Made by a program: the position numbers and the translations under genes. A stretch of 64,000 nt of DNA from Hoeflea prorocentri. Lineage in GTDB: Bacteria; Pseudomonadota; Alphaproteobacteria; Rhizobiales; Rhizobiaceae. This document shows, piece by piece, positions 9,469-17,762 of the stretch (position 1 is its first letter; the number at the start of each line of letters is the position of its first letter). The stretch is from the NCBI RefSeq assembly GCF_027944115.1, contig NZ_JAPJZI010000001.1:2356001-2420000 (forward strand). The letters run 5' to 3'. The notes below the pieces were generated by a model that ran no database searches, was not told where the DNA came from, and saw only the letters and a program-made list of their open reading frames with translations.

Positions 9469-10947
9469 ATGCGCAACTCGTTATTTCATATCGAACGGAT
9501 GGAGATGACCACGCTTCAGACGCAGATTCGCGAGATGCTGGTATCTGCCATGCTCTCCGGACAACTGCCGATAGGCGCTCCAATCCCCTCTACCCGTGCG
9601 ATGGCCAAGCGGCTCAAAGTGTCGCGCAACACCGTCATGCTTGCCTACCAGGCCCTGGCCTCCGACGGCTATCTGATCGCCAGGGAGCGCTCGGGCTTTT
9701 ATGTCTCGCCCAATATCCATGATGGAACAGTTGCCGGCCTTCCCCAGCCGACACCATCTGTGGAGGATGAACCCGAGCCCGATTGGGACGGCCGGTTCAG
9801 GGTTCAGCCGAGCGGACAGGTCAATATCGAGAAACCGGTAAACTGGCACGACTACCCCTACCCCTTTATCTATGGTCAGGCAGACGCGGCGTTGTTTCCG
9901 ATCGCGGCCTGGCGCGACTGCATGCGCCAGTCGATGGGCAGGAAATGGCTGGATGCCTGGACCAATGATCACTTTGCCGAGGATGACCGTATCCTCATCG
10001 AACAGATCCGCCAGCGCATACTGACCCGCAGGGGTATTCTGGCAAACCCCGACGAGATCCTCGTCACCCTCGGAGCGCAAAACGCGCTTTACATTCTGTC
10101 CAGCCTTCTGGTGAAGCGGAACACGACCGTTGCAATCGAGGATCCCGGCTATCCGGACATTCGCAACATCTTCCAGCTGCGCACCGAGCATATCCGACAT
10201 GTCCCGGTTGATGGCGACGGCATCACGATCGGCGAGGAGCTGATGGGATCGGAACTGGTGTTCGTGACGCCAAGCCACCAGTACCCGACCAATGCCACTA
10301 TGAGCCTGGAACGCCGCAAGGCCCTGCTTGATTGGGCGGCAACCAACAACAGCCTGATCATCGAAGATGATTACGAGTTCGAGACCAATTATGAGGGCGA
10401 GCCGACACCGGCGCTCAAATCCCTCGATCACGGACAGCGGGTGCTTTATGTGGGCAGCCTGTCGAAATCGCTTATGCCGGGGTTGCGCATGGGCTTCATG
10501 GTTGCTCCCGCCGCGCTGATCCGCGAGGCGCGGGCATTGCGGCGTCTCATGCTGCGCCATCCCCCGGGCAACAATCAGGGCGTTGTGGCGCTGTTTCTTG
10601 CCCTCGGCCACCACGACACGCTGATCGGACGGCTGCACCGCAGTTACCGCAGCCGGTGGATCGCCATGGGCAACGCATTGGAGAAACACTTTCCCGGCTG
10701 GGCCGAAACACCGGGTTTCGGCGGCACCTCCTATTGGGTCAAGGGTCCCAAATGGCTGGACAGTACGGTGCTTGCCGCGCGCGCGCTCGAAGAAGGCATC
10801 ATCATTGAGCCGGGCGATATCTATTTCTCCGAACCGGACAAACACCGCAACTATTTCAGGCTGGGTTTTTCGTCGATTGCCGAGGAGCGTATCGAACCCG
10901 GCATTGAACGCCTGGCCGGAATTGTCCGCCGCATGGAATCGGATTGA
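9469..10947 (+). CDS. tauR: MocR/GntR-type PLP-dependent regulator, TauR-like
   Basis: This 492-residue fusion has a GntR winged helix-turn-helix at about residues 14-80 (PSTRAMAKRLKVSRNTVMLAYQ) and a type I aminotransferase-like domain at about 130-488. Its PLP lysine is K333 in VGSLSKSLMPGLR, and the PLP-contact motif IIEDDYEFE is at about 297-305. MocR proteins sense PLP-amine adducts. The TauR subgroup activates taurine aminotransferase and xsc genes. Position between pta and xsc, and shared operators at 9369, 10954 and 14605, support the TauR role. The translation start ATG 9469 has only a weak SD. The gene name is by context and family. Confidence 0.85.
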   Translation: MRNSLFHIERMEMTTLQTQIREMLVSAMLSGQLPIGAPIPSTRAMAKRLKVSRNTVMLAYQALASDGYLIARERSGFYVSPNIHDGTVAGLPQPTPSVEDEPEPDWDGRFRVQPSGQVNIEKPVNWHDYPYPFIYGQADAALFPIAAWRDCMRQSMGRKWLDAWTNDHFAEDDRILIEQIRQRILTRRGILANPDEILVTLGAQNALYILSSLLVKRNTTVAIEDPGYPDIRNIFQLRTEHIRHVPVDGDGITIGEELMGSELVFVTPSHQYPTNATMSLERRKALLDWAATNNSLIIEDDYEFETNYEGEPTPALKSLDHGQRVLYVGSLSKSLMPGLRMGFMVAPAALIREARALRRLMLRHPPGNNQGVVALFLALGHHDTLIGRLHRSYRSRWIAMGNALEKHFPGWAETPGFGGTSYWVKGPKWLDSTVLAARALEEGIIIEPGDIYFSEPDKHRNYFRLGFSSIAEERIEPGIERLAGIVRRMESD

Positions 10948-10953
10948 CCGGCG

Positions 10954-10983
10954 CTGGTTCAGACTATTGGACCAATCTGGTTC
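10954..10983 (+). promoter_or_regulatory. TauR-like operator upstream of xsc
   Basis: Two direct CTGGTTC half-sites at 10954-10960 and 10977-10983 start 23 bp apart, about two helical turns. An inverted GGACCA (10969-10974) lies between them, giving GGACCAATCTGGTTC. The right half-site is 98 bp before the xsc ATG. The same composite occurs upstream of tauR. Confidence 0.68.
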
Positions 10984-11081
10984 TACGAGATGGTGCCAGT
11001 CACCCCCTATCAAGCACGCAGCCCGCGCGCGTGCATTTGCACGCCCATACCAAGACCGTCAGTTAAAGAGGAAATTCCGCC

Positions 11082-12857
11082 ATGAAGATGACGACTGAAG
11101 AAGCCTTTGTAAAGGTTCTGCAGATGCACGGTATCGAACACGCATTCGGGATTATCGGCTCTGCCATGATGCCGATCTCGGACCTGTTTCCTCAAGCGGG
11201 CATCACGTTCTGGGATTGTGCGCATGAGACCAATGCCGGCATTATCTGTGACGGTTACACCAGGGCGACCGGAAAGGTCGCGATGGCCATTGCCCAGAAC
11301 GGCCCCGGCATCACCAATTTCGTCACGCCGATCAAGACCGCCTATTGGAACCACACGCCGATGCTGCTGGTCACGCCCCAGGCCGCCAACAAGACCATCG
11401 GCCAGGGCGGTTTTCAGGAAGTCGAGCAGATGGCGCTTTTCCGCGACATGGTCTGCTATCAGGAAGAAGTACGCGACCCGTCGCGCATGGCCGAAGTGCT
11501 CAACCGAGTAATCGAGAAAGCCATCCGCGGATCGGCACCGGCACAAATCAACATCCCGCGCGATTACTGGACGCAGGTGGTCGACATCGAACTGCCGCAG
11601 ATCGTTCGTCTGGAACGCCCTGCCGGTGGTGCGGATGCGATCGACCGGGCCGCCGAGCTGCTCTCCAACGCCAAGTTCCCGGTCATCCTCTCCGGCGCCG
11701 GCGTTGTTATCGGCGGTGCGATCCCCGAGACGCAAGCCCTTGCCGAACGCCTCGATGCGCCCGTTGCAAGCGGCTATCAGCACAATGACAGCTTCCCTGG
11801 CAGCCACCCGCTCGCCTGCGGCCCGCTGGGCTATAACGGCTCAAAAGCCGCCATGGAGCTCATCTCCAAGGCCGACGTGGTGCTGGCGCTCGGCACACGC
11901 CTCAATCCGTTCTCGACACTGCCGGGCTACGGCATCGATTACTGGCCGAAGGACGCCGACATTATTCAGGTCGACATGAATTCCGACCGGATCGGCCTGA
12001 CCAAGAAAGTCACCGTCGGCATTTGCGGCGACGCAAAGCAGGTCGCGACGCAGCTGCTTGAAAAACTCTCGCCATCGGCCGGCGACAACGGCCGCGCCGA
12101 GCGCAAGGCGCTGATCCACCAGACCAAGTCGGCATGGCTGCAAACGCTCAGCAGCATGGACCATGAGGATGACGATCCGGGCACAAGCTGGAACGAGGAC
12201 GCCCGTGGCCGTCAGCCGGAGCGCATGTCGCCGCGCAAGGCATGGCGCGCCATCCAGGCCGGTCTGCCGAAGGAAGCCATTATTTCCTCCGACATCGGCA
12301 ATAACTGCGCCATCGGCAATGCCTATCCGACCTTCGAAGAGGGCCGCAAATATCTGGCTCCCGGTCTGTTCGGTCCGTGCGGTTACGGCTTTCCGGCAAT
12401 CCTCGGCGCGAAAATCGGCTGCCCCGACACACCGGTTGTCGGCTTTGCCGGCGACGGCGCCTTCGGCATCTCCATGAATGAAATGACCTCCTGCGGCCGC
12501 GAAGAGTGGCCGGCCATCACCATGGTCGTTTTCCGCAACTACCAGTGGGGCGCTGAAAAGCGCAACACGACGCTGTGGTTCGACAACAACTTCGTCGGCA
12601 CCGAACTCGATCCGCAACTGAGCTATGCGAAAGTCGCGGAGGGCTGCGGGCTGAAGGGTGTCACCGTGACAAATCAGGAAGATCTGACAACGGCCCTGCA
12701 GCAATCGTGCGAAGACCAGAAGAAGGGTATCACCACATTCATCGAAGTGGTTCTCAACCAGGAACTGGGCGAGCCGTTCCGCCGCGACGCAATGAAGAAG
12801 CCTGTTGCAGTCGCCGGCATCAATCCGGAAGACATGCGTCCGCAGCCGGGCGCCTAA
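11082..12857 (+). CDS. xsc: Sulfoacetaldehyde acetyltransferase
   Basis: This 591-residue thiamine-diphosphate enzyme cleaves sulfoacetaldehyde with phosphate to acetyl phosphate and sulfite. The N-terminal Pyr domain carries IEHAFGIIGSAMMPISD and the catalytic Glu region HETNAGIICDGYTRATG. The central domain is at about 190-330. The C-terminal PP domain has the Mg/ThDP motif starting GDGAFGIS at residues 457-464 and ending in RNYQWG. Length and the HETNAG and GFQEVEQM segments are typical of Xsc rather than acetolactate synthase. SD AGGAAA lies upstream of the ATG. It is preceded by a TauR-like box, and pta is nearby. The sulfite formed would need an exporter or dehydrogenase that is not seen here. 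Confidence 0.96.
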   Translation: MKMTTEEAFVKVLQMHGIEHAFGIIGSAMMPISDLFPQAGITFWDCAHETNAGIICDGYTRATGKVAMAIAQNGPGITNFVTPIKTAYWNHTPMLLVTPQAANKTIGQGGFQEVEQMALFRDMVCYQEEVRDPSRMAEVLNRVIEKAIRGSAPAQINIPRDYWTQVVDIELPQIVRLERPAGGADAIDRAAELLSNAKFPVILSGAGVVIGGAIPETQALAERLDAPVASGYQHNDSFPGSHPLACGPLGYNGSKAAMELISKADVVLALGTRLNPFSTLPGYGIDYWPKDADIIQVDMNSDRIGLTKKVTVGICGDAKQVATQLLEKLSPSAGDNGRAERKALIHQTKSAWLQTLSSMDHEDDDPGTSWNEDARGRQPERMSPRKAWRAIQAGLPKEAIISSDIGNNCAIGNAYPTFEEGRKYLAPGLFGPCGYGFPAILGAKIGCPDTPVVGFAGDGAFGISMNEMTSCGREEWPAITMVVFRNYQWGAEKRNTTLWFDNNFVGTELDPQLSYAKVAEGCGLKGVTVTNQEDLTTALQQSCEDQKKGITTFIEVVLNQELGEPFRRDAMKKPVAVAGINPEDMRPQPGA

Positions 12858-12890
12858 ACGCCCGCACGAACGCGGCTTTGTGTGAAAATC

Positions 12891-12919
12891 TGATCGGCAC
12901 GTTTCAGTCGTGCCGATCA
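12891..12919. terminator. Hairpin between convergent xsc and mttB-like gene
   Basis: A perfect 11-bp stem (TGATCGGCACG with CGTGCCGATCA) encloses a 7-nt loop. On the minus strand it is followed by GATTTTC; on the plus strand the T tract is poor. It lies just after the xsc stop, in the gap between two convergent genes, as expected for a bidirectional terminator. Confidence 0.6.
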
Positions 12920-12958
12920 ATCCGCCCGGCAGAAGTCTTATTCGATCGGGTTCAGAAC

Positions 12959-14539
12959 CTACCGTTCCAGTGCAGCAAGCCTGATATCGAACCGCTCTCG
13001 GATGGCTGCATCCGTTTCAGCCGACACATGGCCCGGCGCTGGCGATGACAGGATCCTGTTTTTTTCGACTATTGCGGTTTCGACAATATCAGGCCTGCCT
13101 TTTTCCACCCATTCCTTCGGACTGGTCCGGTCGCCAATCACCGGATAGATGTACTCGGTTTCCATCAGCGCCAGGGTCTGTTCATGGCCAAGGAAGTGAC
13201 CTGGCCCGTTTGTGCAGACATCCGTTATCGTCGGCAAGGAAAGCGTTTCATCGTTGACCTCGATCCCCCGCACACAGCGCAGGCATTGGCCCAGCATGTC
13301 GTTGTCGATGATCAGGCTCTCAAAGGAAAAGCCAAGCAGCGAGGCGTGCATACCCGCCGATTCATAGACCATGTTCAGCCCCGATAGACCGGCAAGCACA
13401 TTGGTTATGCCCTTTTCATATCCGGACTGGACGTCCGGCACCTTGGAATCGGCAATGCCGGCTGCCGCTCCGCCCGGCAGATCGTAAAAATGGGACATCT
13501 GTGCGCAGGCGGCCGAAAGCAGCGCCTGTTCACCCGAGCCGCCCGACATCGCCCCGGTCCTGAGATCGGAGACGAAAGGCCATGTTCCGAATATGGCCGG
13601 ATGTCCCTCGCTTAAGGCGTTGACATAGACGAGGCCGGCCAGCACCTCGGCAACAGCCTGAACCACCGCGCCGGCTATCGCCGCAGGTGCGGTCGCTCCG
13701 GCCTGCCCTGCCGAAAGCAACAGGACCGGCATGCCGCCGCGCACGCACTCCTCCAGCACGGCGCAGGCATCTTCGGCAAAACGCAGCGGCGGAACGACAA
13801 AGCAATTGGTGTTGGAGACGAAGGGTCTTGCACGAAACGCCTCTTCTCCGCCGGCAACCAGATGAAGGATTTCCAGGCACTTGGGAACGCTTTCGGCGAC
13901 CGTGAAACTCGTACCCACATGTTTGCTGGTACCGAGCACGCTGGCGTAGAGCGTGTTGATATCGAGATCGACCGGGTCTTCAATGTCGCGGGCCACCAAG
14001 GGCCGCTGGAAGAAATGGACATTGTCCAGCGTTTCAACGATGCGCGCTGCATCATAAAGATCGCTTAGGACCGATTCGCGATATTCGCGTTTTTCCACAT
14101 CGACGATATGGACCGCCGCGCCCGCCGTACCGAAATGCACCCGGTGGCCGGCCAAGGTCATGTCATGGGAACGGTTCTGGCCATGCAGCGTCAGGTTTCG
14201 CCCGGCCTTGCGGATCGTGTCCATGACCAGATTTCGGGGAAACCGCAGGCGGCCGTCTTCACCATAGTCAGCACCGATGGCCGTACACACTTCAATGCAG
14301 CTTTCGATGGGTTGAGCCATCCCGACATCCTCAAGGATTGTCAGCGCCGCTTCGTGAATGCGCTCCATATCGTTTTGAGACAATGGCCGGTATGTGTCGG
14401 AAGACATTCCGGGCCTGACTGGCCGCATTGCCTTGTCGATCGGCGCCGCGCGCATGGCCCGGCGTGCCTCACGACCACCGGACCGGCGCCTTGACCTTTC
14501 CACGCCCGGCACCTCCACTTCATCCAACAACCTCGACAT
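12959..14539 (-). CDS. Trimethylamine methyltransferase (MttB) superfamily protein, non-pyrrolysine type
   Basis: The product is about 526 residues with full-length MttB-family features: an RRSGGREARRA lead, the helix RIHEAALTILEDVGM, RNLTLHGQNRSHDMTL, and FGTAGAAVHIVD. There is no in-frame amber codon, so it is a non-Pyl member. Characterised members of that class (glycine betaine, proline betaine or carnitine types) demethylate quaternary amines with a corrinoid protein. No corrinoid protein or RamA reactivase gene is in the window. Start ATG 14539 has GGAGGA 9 nt upstream; a GTG at 14584 has no SD. Two TauR-like half-sites lie 66-110 bp upstream, facing this gene as the xsc boxes face xsc. 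A sulfonated quaternary amine such as taurine betaine is a reasoned guess. Confidence 0.86.
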   Translation of the reverse strand: MSRLLDEVEVPGVERSRRRSGGREARRAMRAAPIDKAMRPVRPGMSSDTYRPLSQNDMERIHEAALTILEDVGMAQPIESCIEVCTAIGADYGEDGRLRFPRNLVMDTIRKAGRNLTLHGQNRSHDMTLAGHRVHFGTAGAAVHIVDVEKREYRESVLSDLYDAARIVETLDNVHFFQRPLVARDIEDPVDLDINTLYASVLGTSKHVGTSFTVAESVPKCLEILHLVAGGEEAFRARPFVSNTNCFVVPPLRFAEDACAVLEECVRGGMPVLLLSAGQAGATAPAAIAGAVVQAVAEVLAGLVYVNALSEGHPAIFGTWPFVSDLRTGAMSGGSGEQALLSAACAQMSHFYDLPGGAAAGIADSKVPDVQSGYEKGITNVLAGLSGLNMVYESAGMHASLLGFSFESLIIDNDMLGQCLRCVRGIEVNDETLSLPTITDVCTNGPGHFLGHEQTLALMETEYIYPVIGDRTSPKEWVEKGRPDIVETAIVEKNRILSSPAPGHVSAETDAAIRERFDIRLAALER

Positions 14540-14945
14540 CGCTGATGATCCTCCACCCGACAGTGTATGAACCGACGCTATCACGCGGATTTACGTGGCG
14601 GATAGAACCAGATTTCACGAGTTCGGTTCGCGCAAAATGGAACCAGATTCATGAAATCAGGGCATCGTATTTCGCCATATGGTTGAGAATTGACCCCAAT
14701 TTCGCCGATTTGGGCCGCTGGCACCAAGCAGGACTCGCGGCTGGCACTACCTTTGGTCACTGCAATCATTGCCTAATGATGATGGGAGTTCGGGAGTAAC
14801 GTGGCGCTACGCCGCAGGTGGTAATTGATGCCAGTCTGCGAGCGGAGACAATCGCGACATGATTTGTGCCCAATTCTCCCGTTGAACAATAATGCCGGAA
14901 AATCCGGTACTGTGCAGTATCAAGTCCGAACAAGGGGAATAATTG
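14540..14945. other. 406-bp divergent intergenic region between mttB-like gene and tauA
   Basis: No gene is supported here. The end nearest the mttB-like gene holds the GAACCAGATT repeats (14605-14649). The end nearest tauA holds an AAGGGGAA ribosome binding site at 14932-14939. The rest shows nothing recognisable. Confidence 0.65.
14605..14649 (-). promoter_or_regulatory. Repeated TauR-like half-sites upstream of the mttB-like gene
   Basis: GAACCAGATT occurs at 14605-14614 and again at 14640-14649. Read on the minus strand these are two AATCTGGTTC elements pointing toward the mttB-like gene. The same AATCTGGTTC ends the xsc operator. The 35-bp start-to-start spacing equals that of the two CTGGTYC sites upstream of tauR. 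They are 66 bp from the mttB-like ATG but about 300 bp from tauA. Confidence 0.6.
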
Positions 14946-15932
14946 ATGTCCGTTAAATCGAAACTGACTGCTCTTGCCAGCGGTGTGCTTCTAACCGCCG
15001 TCGGTGGGATTTCAAGCGCATTGGCTCTCGACGAGATCACAGTCGCATATTTTCTCGAATGGCCTACAGCAAACCAGGTCGCCCAGCTTGAGGAAACCTA
15101 CGACAAGGAACTTGGCGTCAAAGTCAACTGGCGTGCTTTTGGCAACGGCAATGAGATGACGCAGGCCATGGTCTCAGGCGACATCCAGATCGCTTACAGC
15201 CAGGGCTTCGTTCCGTTCGTTGTTGGTGTCAGCACCGGCGCACCGCTGAAGATGGTCGGCGTCGCTGTGACCTATGCTGAGAACGATCTGTGCGTCGTGC
15301 GCGATGATGCAGGAATCACCAAGGACAATGCCAAGGAGCTGGAAGGCAAGAAGGTTGCCACACCGATCGGCAACGTCACGCACTACAAACTCCTTCGCAC
15401 GCTCGACCACCTCGGTGTCGATGTGAACAAGGTCAATCTCGTTCAGATGAATCCGCCAGACGGCGCAGTGGCACTGACGCGTGGCGACGTTGTGATGGCT
15501 TGCGGCTTCGGCGGCGCACTGTCACGTATGCGCGAAGTCGGCAGCCCGCTGATGACCGGCGCCGAGCAGGAAGCGATCGGTATCAACACCTTCGATATCA
15601 TCTCGGTGACCGAGAGCTTCGCGAAGGAACATCCTGAACTCGTCGAAAAGTTCATGGCCGTGACCGAGGCTGCGAATGCCGCCTACAAGGCCGATCCGGA
15701 TGCAGCCCTGCCAACCATCGCAAAAGCCGCTGGTATGGACGAGGACGCAACCAAGAGCACGCTGGCAAACTTCGGTTTCCCGAGCGCAGCTGACCAGAAA
15801 AGTGAAAACTGGCTCGGCGGCGGTGTCCAGCAGATGACCAAAGGCGTTGCCGATGTCATGGTTGAAGCCGGTGGGATGGACGCAGCTCTCGACAGCTACG
15901 ATCAGTTCATCGATCCGAACTACCTGAACTAA
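14946..15932 (+). CDS. tauA: Taurine ABC transporter substrate-binding protein
   Basis: This 328-residue periplasmic protein has a clear Sec signal peptide (MSVKSK charged start, hydrophobic core, cleavage after SSALA near residue 27). The mature part follows the NMT1/SsuA/TauA fold: ITVAYFLEWPTANQ, the ligand-loop segment GDIQIAYSQGFVPF, and CGFGGALSRM. In the family this group binds taurine or related sulfonates. ATG 14946 sits 7 nt after GGGGA, and a TTG one codon earlier is not needed. It begins a tauABC operon and is followed by a strong hairpin, which may raise its level over tauBC. An N-methylated taurine could also be a ligand. Confidence 0.9.
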   Translation: MSVKSKLTALASGVLLTAVGGISSALALDEITVAYFLEWPTANQVAQLEETYDKELGVKVNWRAFGNGNEMTQAMVSGDIQIAYSQGFVPFVVGVSTGAPLKMVGVAVTYAENDLCVVRDDAGITKDNAKELEGKKVATPIGNVTHYKLLRTLDHLGVDVNKVNLVQMNPPDGAVALTRGDVVMACGFGGALSRMREVGSPLMTGAEQEAIGINTFDIISVTESFAKEHPELVEKFMAVTEAANAAYKADPDAALPTIAKAAGMDEDATKSTLANFGFPSAADQKSENWLGGGVQQMTKGVADVMVEAGGMDAALDSYDQFIDPNYLN

Positions 15933-15944
15933 TGCCGTAAATCG

Positions 15945-15970
15945 AACGGGCGGCCTTTGAGCCGCCCGTT
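15945..15970 (+). terminator. Intercistronic hairpin between tauA and tauB
   Basis: A perfect 10-bp GC-rich stem (AACGGGCGGC with GCCGCCCGTT) encloses a 6-nt loop directly after the tauA stop. The downstream sequence is not T-rich. This fits a stabilising or partially terminating hairpin that keeps binding-protein mRNA more abundant than the permease and ATPase message. Confidence 0.65.
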
Positions 15971-16003
15971 TCGTCTCATCCACATCAAACTTGGAGAGAG
16001 AAG

Positions 16004-16801
16004 ATGACCGGCATTGTAATCGATAACATTTCCATGGTCTTCACGCTTCCCGGTGGCGGGCAGGTCCATGCTCTCAACAATGTCAACCTGGACATCAAGG
16101 AAGGAGAAATCGTCTCCGTTCTTGGGCCGTCCGGATGCGGCAAAACCACTCTTTTGAACATCGTTGCAGGCTTTCTGGCACCCACTGCCGGCGAAGTGCG
16201 TCTGAACAACCATTCGGTCACCGGCCCCGGCTCGGAACGCGGTATGGTGTTTCAGCAAGGCGCCCTGTTTGAATGGCTGACGGTAGAACAAAACGTAGCG
16301 TTCGGCCCGAACATGGCGGGCAAGCCCAAGGCCGAAACCGCCGAGAAGGTCGAGCACCTGCTTCAGACCGTTGGCCTGCAGGATTTCGGCGAAAAGCCGG
16401 TCTATCAGCTCTCCGGCGGCATGCAGCAGCGTGTTGCGCTGGCAAGATGTCTTGCCAACGATCCCGATGTCATCTTGATGGATGAACCGCTCGGCGCACT
16501 GGATGCACTGACCAGGGAAAAGATGCAGGGGCTTGTGCTCAAGCTCTGGAAGGAGACCGGCAAGACGATCATCCTGATCACCCACTCGGTCGAGGAAGCG
16601 CTATTCCTTGGAGAGAAGCTGATCGTGATGGCGCCGCGGCCCGGACGCATCGAAAAAATCTACGAACTTCCCTTCGCCGACCAAGGCATCACGCAAAGCC
16701 CGCGCGAGATTAAAGCCGGTGCTGATTTTGTCGAGAAGCGCGAGGAAATCCTCTCCATGATCTGGGAAATGGAAGAGGAAATCATGGGACAGACTGCATA
16801 G
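16004..16801 (+). CDS. tauB: Taurine ABC transporter ATP-binding protein
   Basis: The 265-residue ATPase has Walker A GPSGCGKTT at residues 41-49, signature LSGGMQQRVALAR, Walker B VILMDEPLGALD and the switch His in LITHSVEEA. It belongs to the TauB/SsuB nitrate-sulfonate-bicarbonate group. It powers import through TauC, with substrate delivered by TauA. GGAGAGAG precedes the ATG. It sits 72 bp after tauA and 19 bp before tauC. Confidence 0.93.
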   Translation: MTGIVIDNISMVFTLPGGGQVHALNNVNLDIKEGEIVSVLGPSGCGKTTLLNIVAGFLAPTAGEVRLNNHSVTGPGSERGMVFQQGALFEWLTVEQNVAFGPNMAGKPKAETAEKVEHLLQTVGLQDFGEKPVYQLSGGMQQRVALARCLANDPDVILMDEPLGALDALTREKMQGLVLKLWKETGKTIILITHSVEEALFLGEKLIVMAPRPGRIEKIYELPFADQGITQSPREIKAGADFVEKREEILSMIWEMEEEIMGQTA

Positions 16802-16820
16802 CGCAGACTGGAGACTGAAA

Positions 16821-17687
16821 ATGGCAGAAAAAAAAGAACCATCAGAGGCGGCCATCTGGCTCGGACTGGCAGACAACACGTTCACGCGCCAGAAGACCGT
16901 CAAGTTCGGTGACGCCAGCGCGGTCAATTCGGGACGCTTCTACAGCATTCTGATCGTCTGCGGCCTCATCGCATTGTGGATACTTTCCTCCCGCCTTGGC
17001 CTGGTCAAGGAATTCTACTGGCCGACAATCGGCGGCACGATCAACCGTGTCATCCTTCTTGTGACCGAGGGCTTCCGTAATGTGTCCCTTTGGGAACATG
17101 TCGGCATCAGCGTCTACCGCGTCCTGTCGGGTGTTCTCTACGGCGCGCTCGTCGGGATCCCTCTTGGCTTTGCCATGGGGCTGTCCTCGACCGCCCGGGG
17201 TCTATTCGATCCGATCGTCGAGTTCATGCGCCCCATTCCGCCGCTGGCCCTGATCCCGCTGATCATCCTGTGGTTCGGCATTGATGAAACCGCCAAGATC
17301 TTCCTGCTTTTCCTGGCGTCACTGTTCATCATGACCATCGCGGCACGGGCCGGCGTCTCAAGCGTGCGCATTTCAAAGGTGCATGCGGCCTATTCGCTGG
17401 GCGCATCGAAGCTGCAGATCCTGCGTCATGTCATCCTGCCAAATGCACTGCCGGAAATCTTCACCGGCCTGCGCACCTCCATGGGCGTTTGCTGGGGAAC
17501 GGTTGTTGCTGCCGAGCTGGTTGCCGCCGACAAGGGCGTCGGATCCATGATCATGATCGCCAAGAACTTCCTGCAGACCGATACGGTGGTCATCGGGATC
17601 ATCATCATCGGCATCATCGGCTACGTGATCGAGATCATCATGCGCTATCTTGAGCGGCTGCTGATCCCCTGGAAAGGCAAGGGCTAG
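16821..17687 (+). CDS. tauC: Taurine ABC transporter permease
   Basis: This 288-residue inner-membrane protein has about six hydrophobic segments and the binding-protein-dependent permease EAA loop (HAAYSLGASKLQILRHVILP), which contacts TauB. The N terminus is unusually long and charged (about 40 residues before the first membrane helix). GGAG lies 7 nt before ATG 16821. It is the last gene of tauABC and is followed by a strong rho-independent terminator. Confidence 0.92.
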   Translation: MAEKKEPSEAAIWLGLADNTFTRQKTVKFGDASAVNSGRFYSILIVCGLIALWILSSRLGLVKEFYWPTIGGTINRVILLVTEGFRNVSLWEHVGISVYRVLSGVLYGALVGIPLGFAMGLSSTARGLFDPIVEFMRPIPPLALIPLIILWFGIDETAKIFLLFLASLFIMTIAARAGVSSVRISKVHAAYSLGASKLQILRHVILPNALPEIFTGLRTSMGVCWGTVVAAELVAADKGVGSMIMIAKNFLQTDTVVIGIIIIGIIGYVIEIIMRYLERLLIPWKGKG

Positions 17688-17710
17688 CAGGAAGCCTGAG
17701 ATCCACTCGC

Positions 17711-17742
17711 AAAAAAGCCGCGGTCCAAGCCGCGGCTTTTTT
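17711..17742. terminator. Bidirectional rho-independent terminator between tauC and the DMGDH-like gene
   Basis: AAAAAAGCCGCGG and CCGCGGCTTTTTT pair perfectly around a short loop, with an A tract on one side and a T tract on the other. It can therefore end transcription of tauABC and of the convergent 17763 gene. Confidence 0.92.
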
Positions 17743-17762
17743 ATTGCGTTGAGGTCCGGGCT

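Noticed and set aside
9481-11013. Minus-strand frame of 510 codons
   Set aside because: Antisense to the MocR regulator, which has both a clear HTH and PLP domain.
12959-14539. Pyrrolysine-containing MttB
   Set aside because: The frame is uninterrupted, with no internal amber codon, so it is the non-pyrrolysine class.
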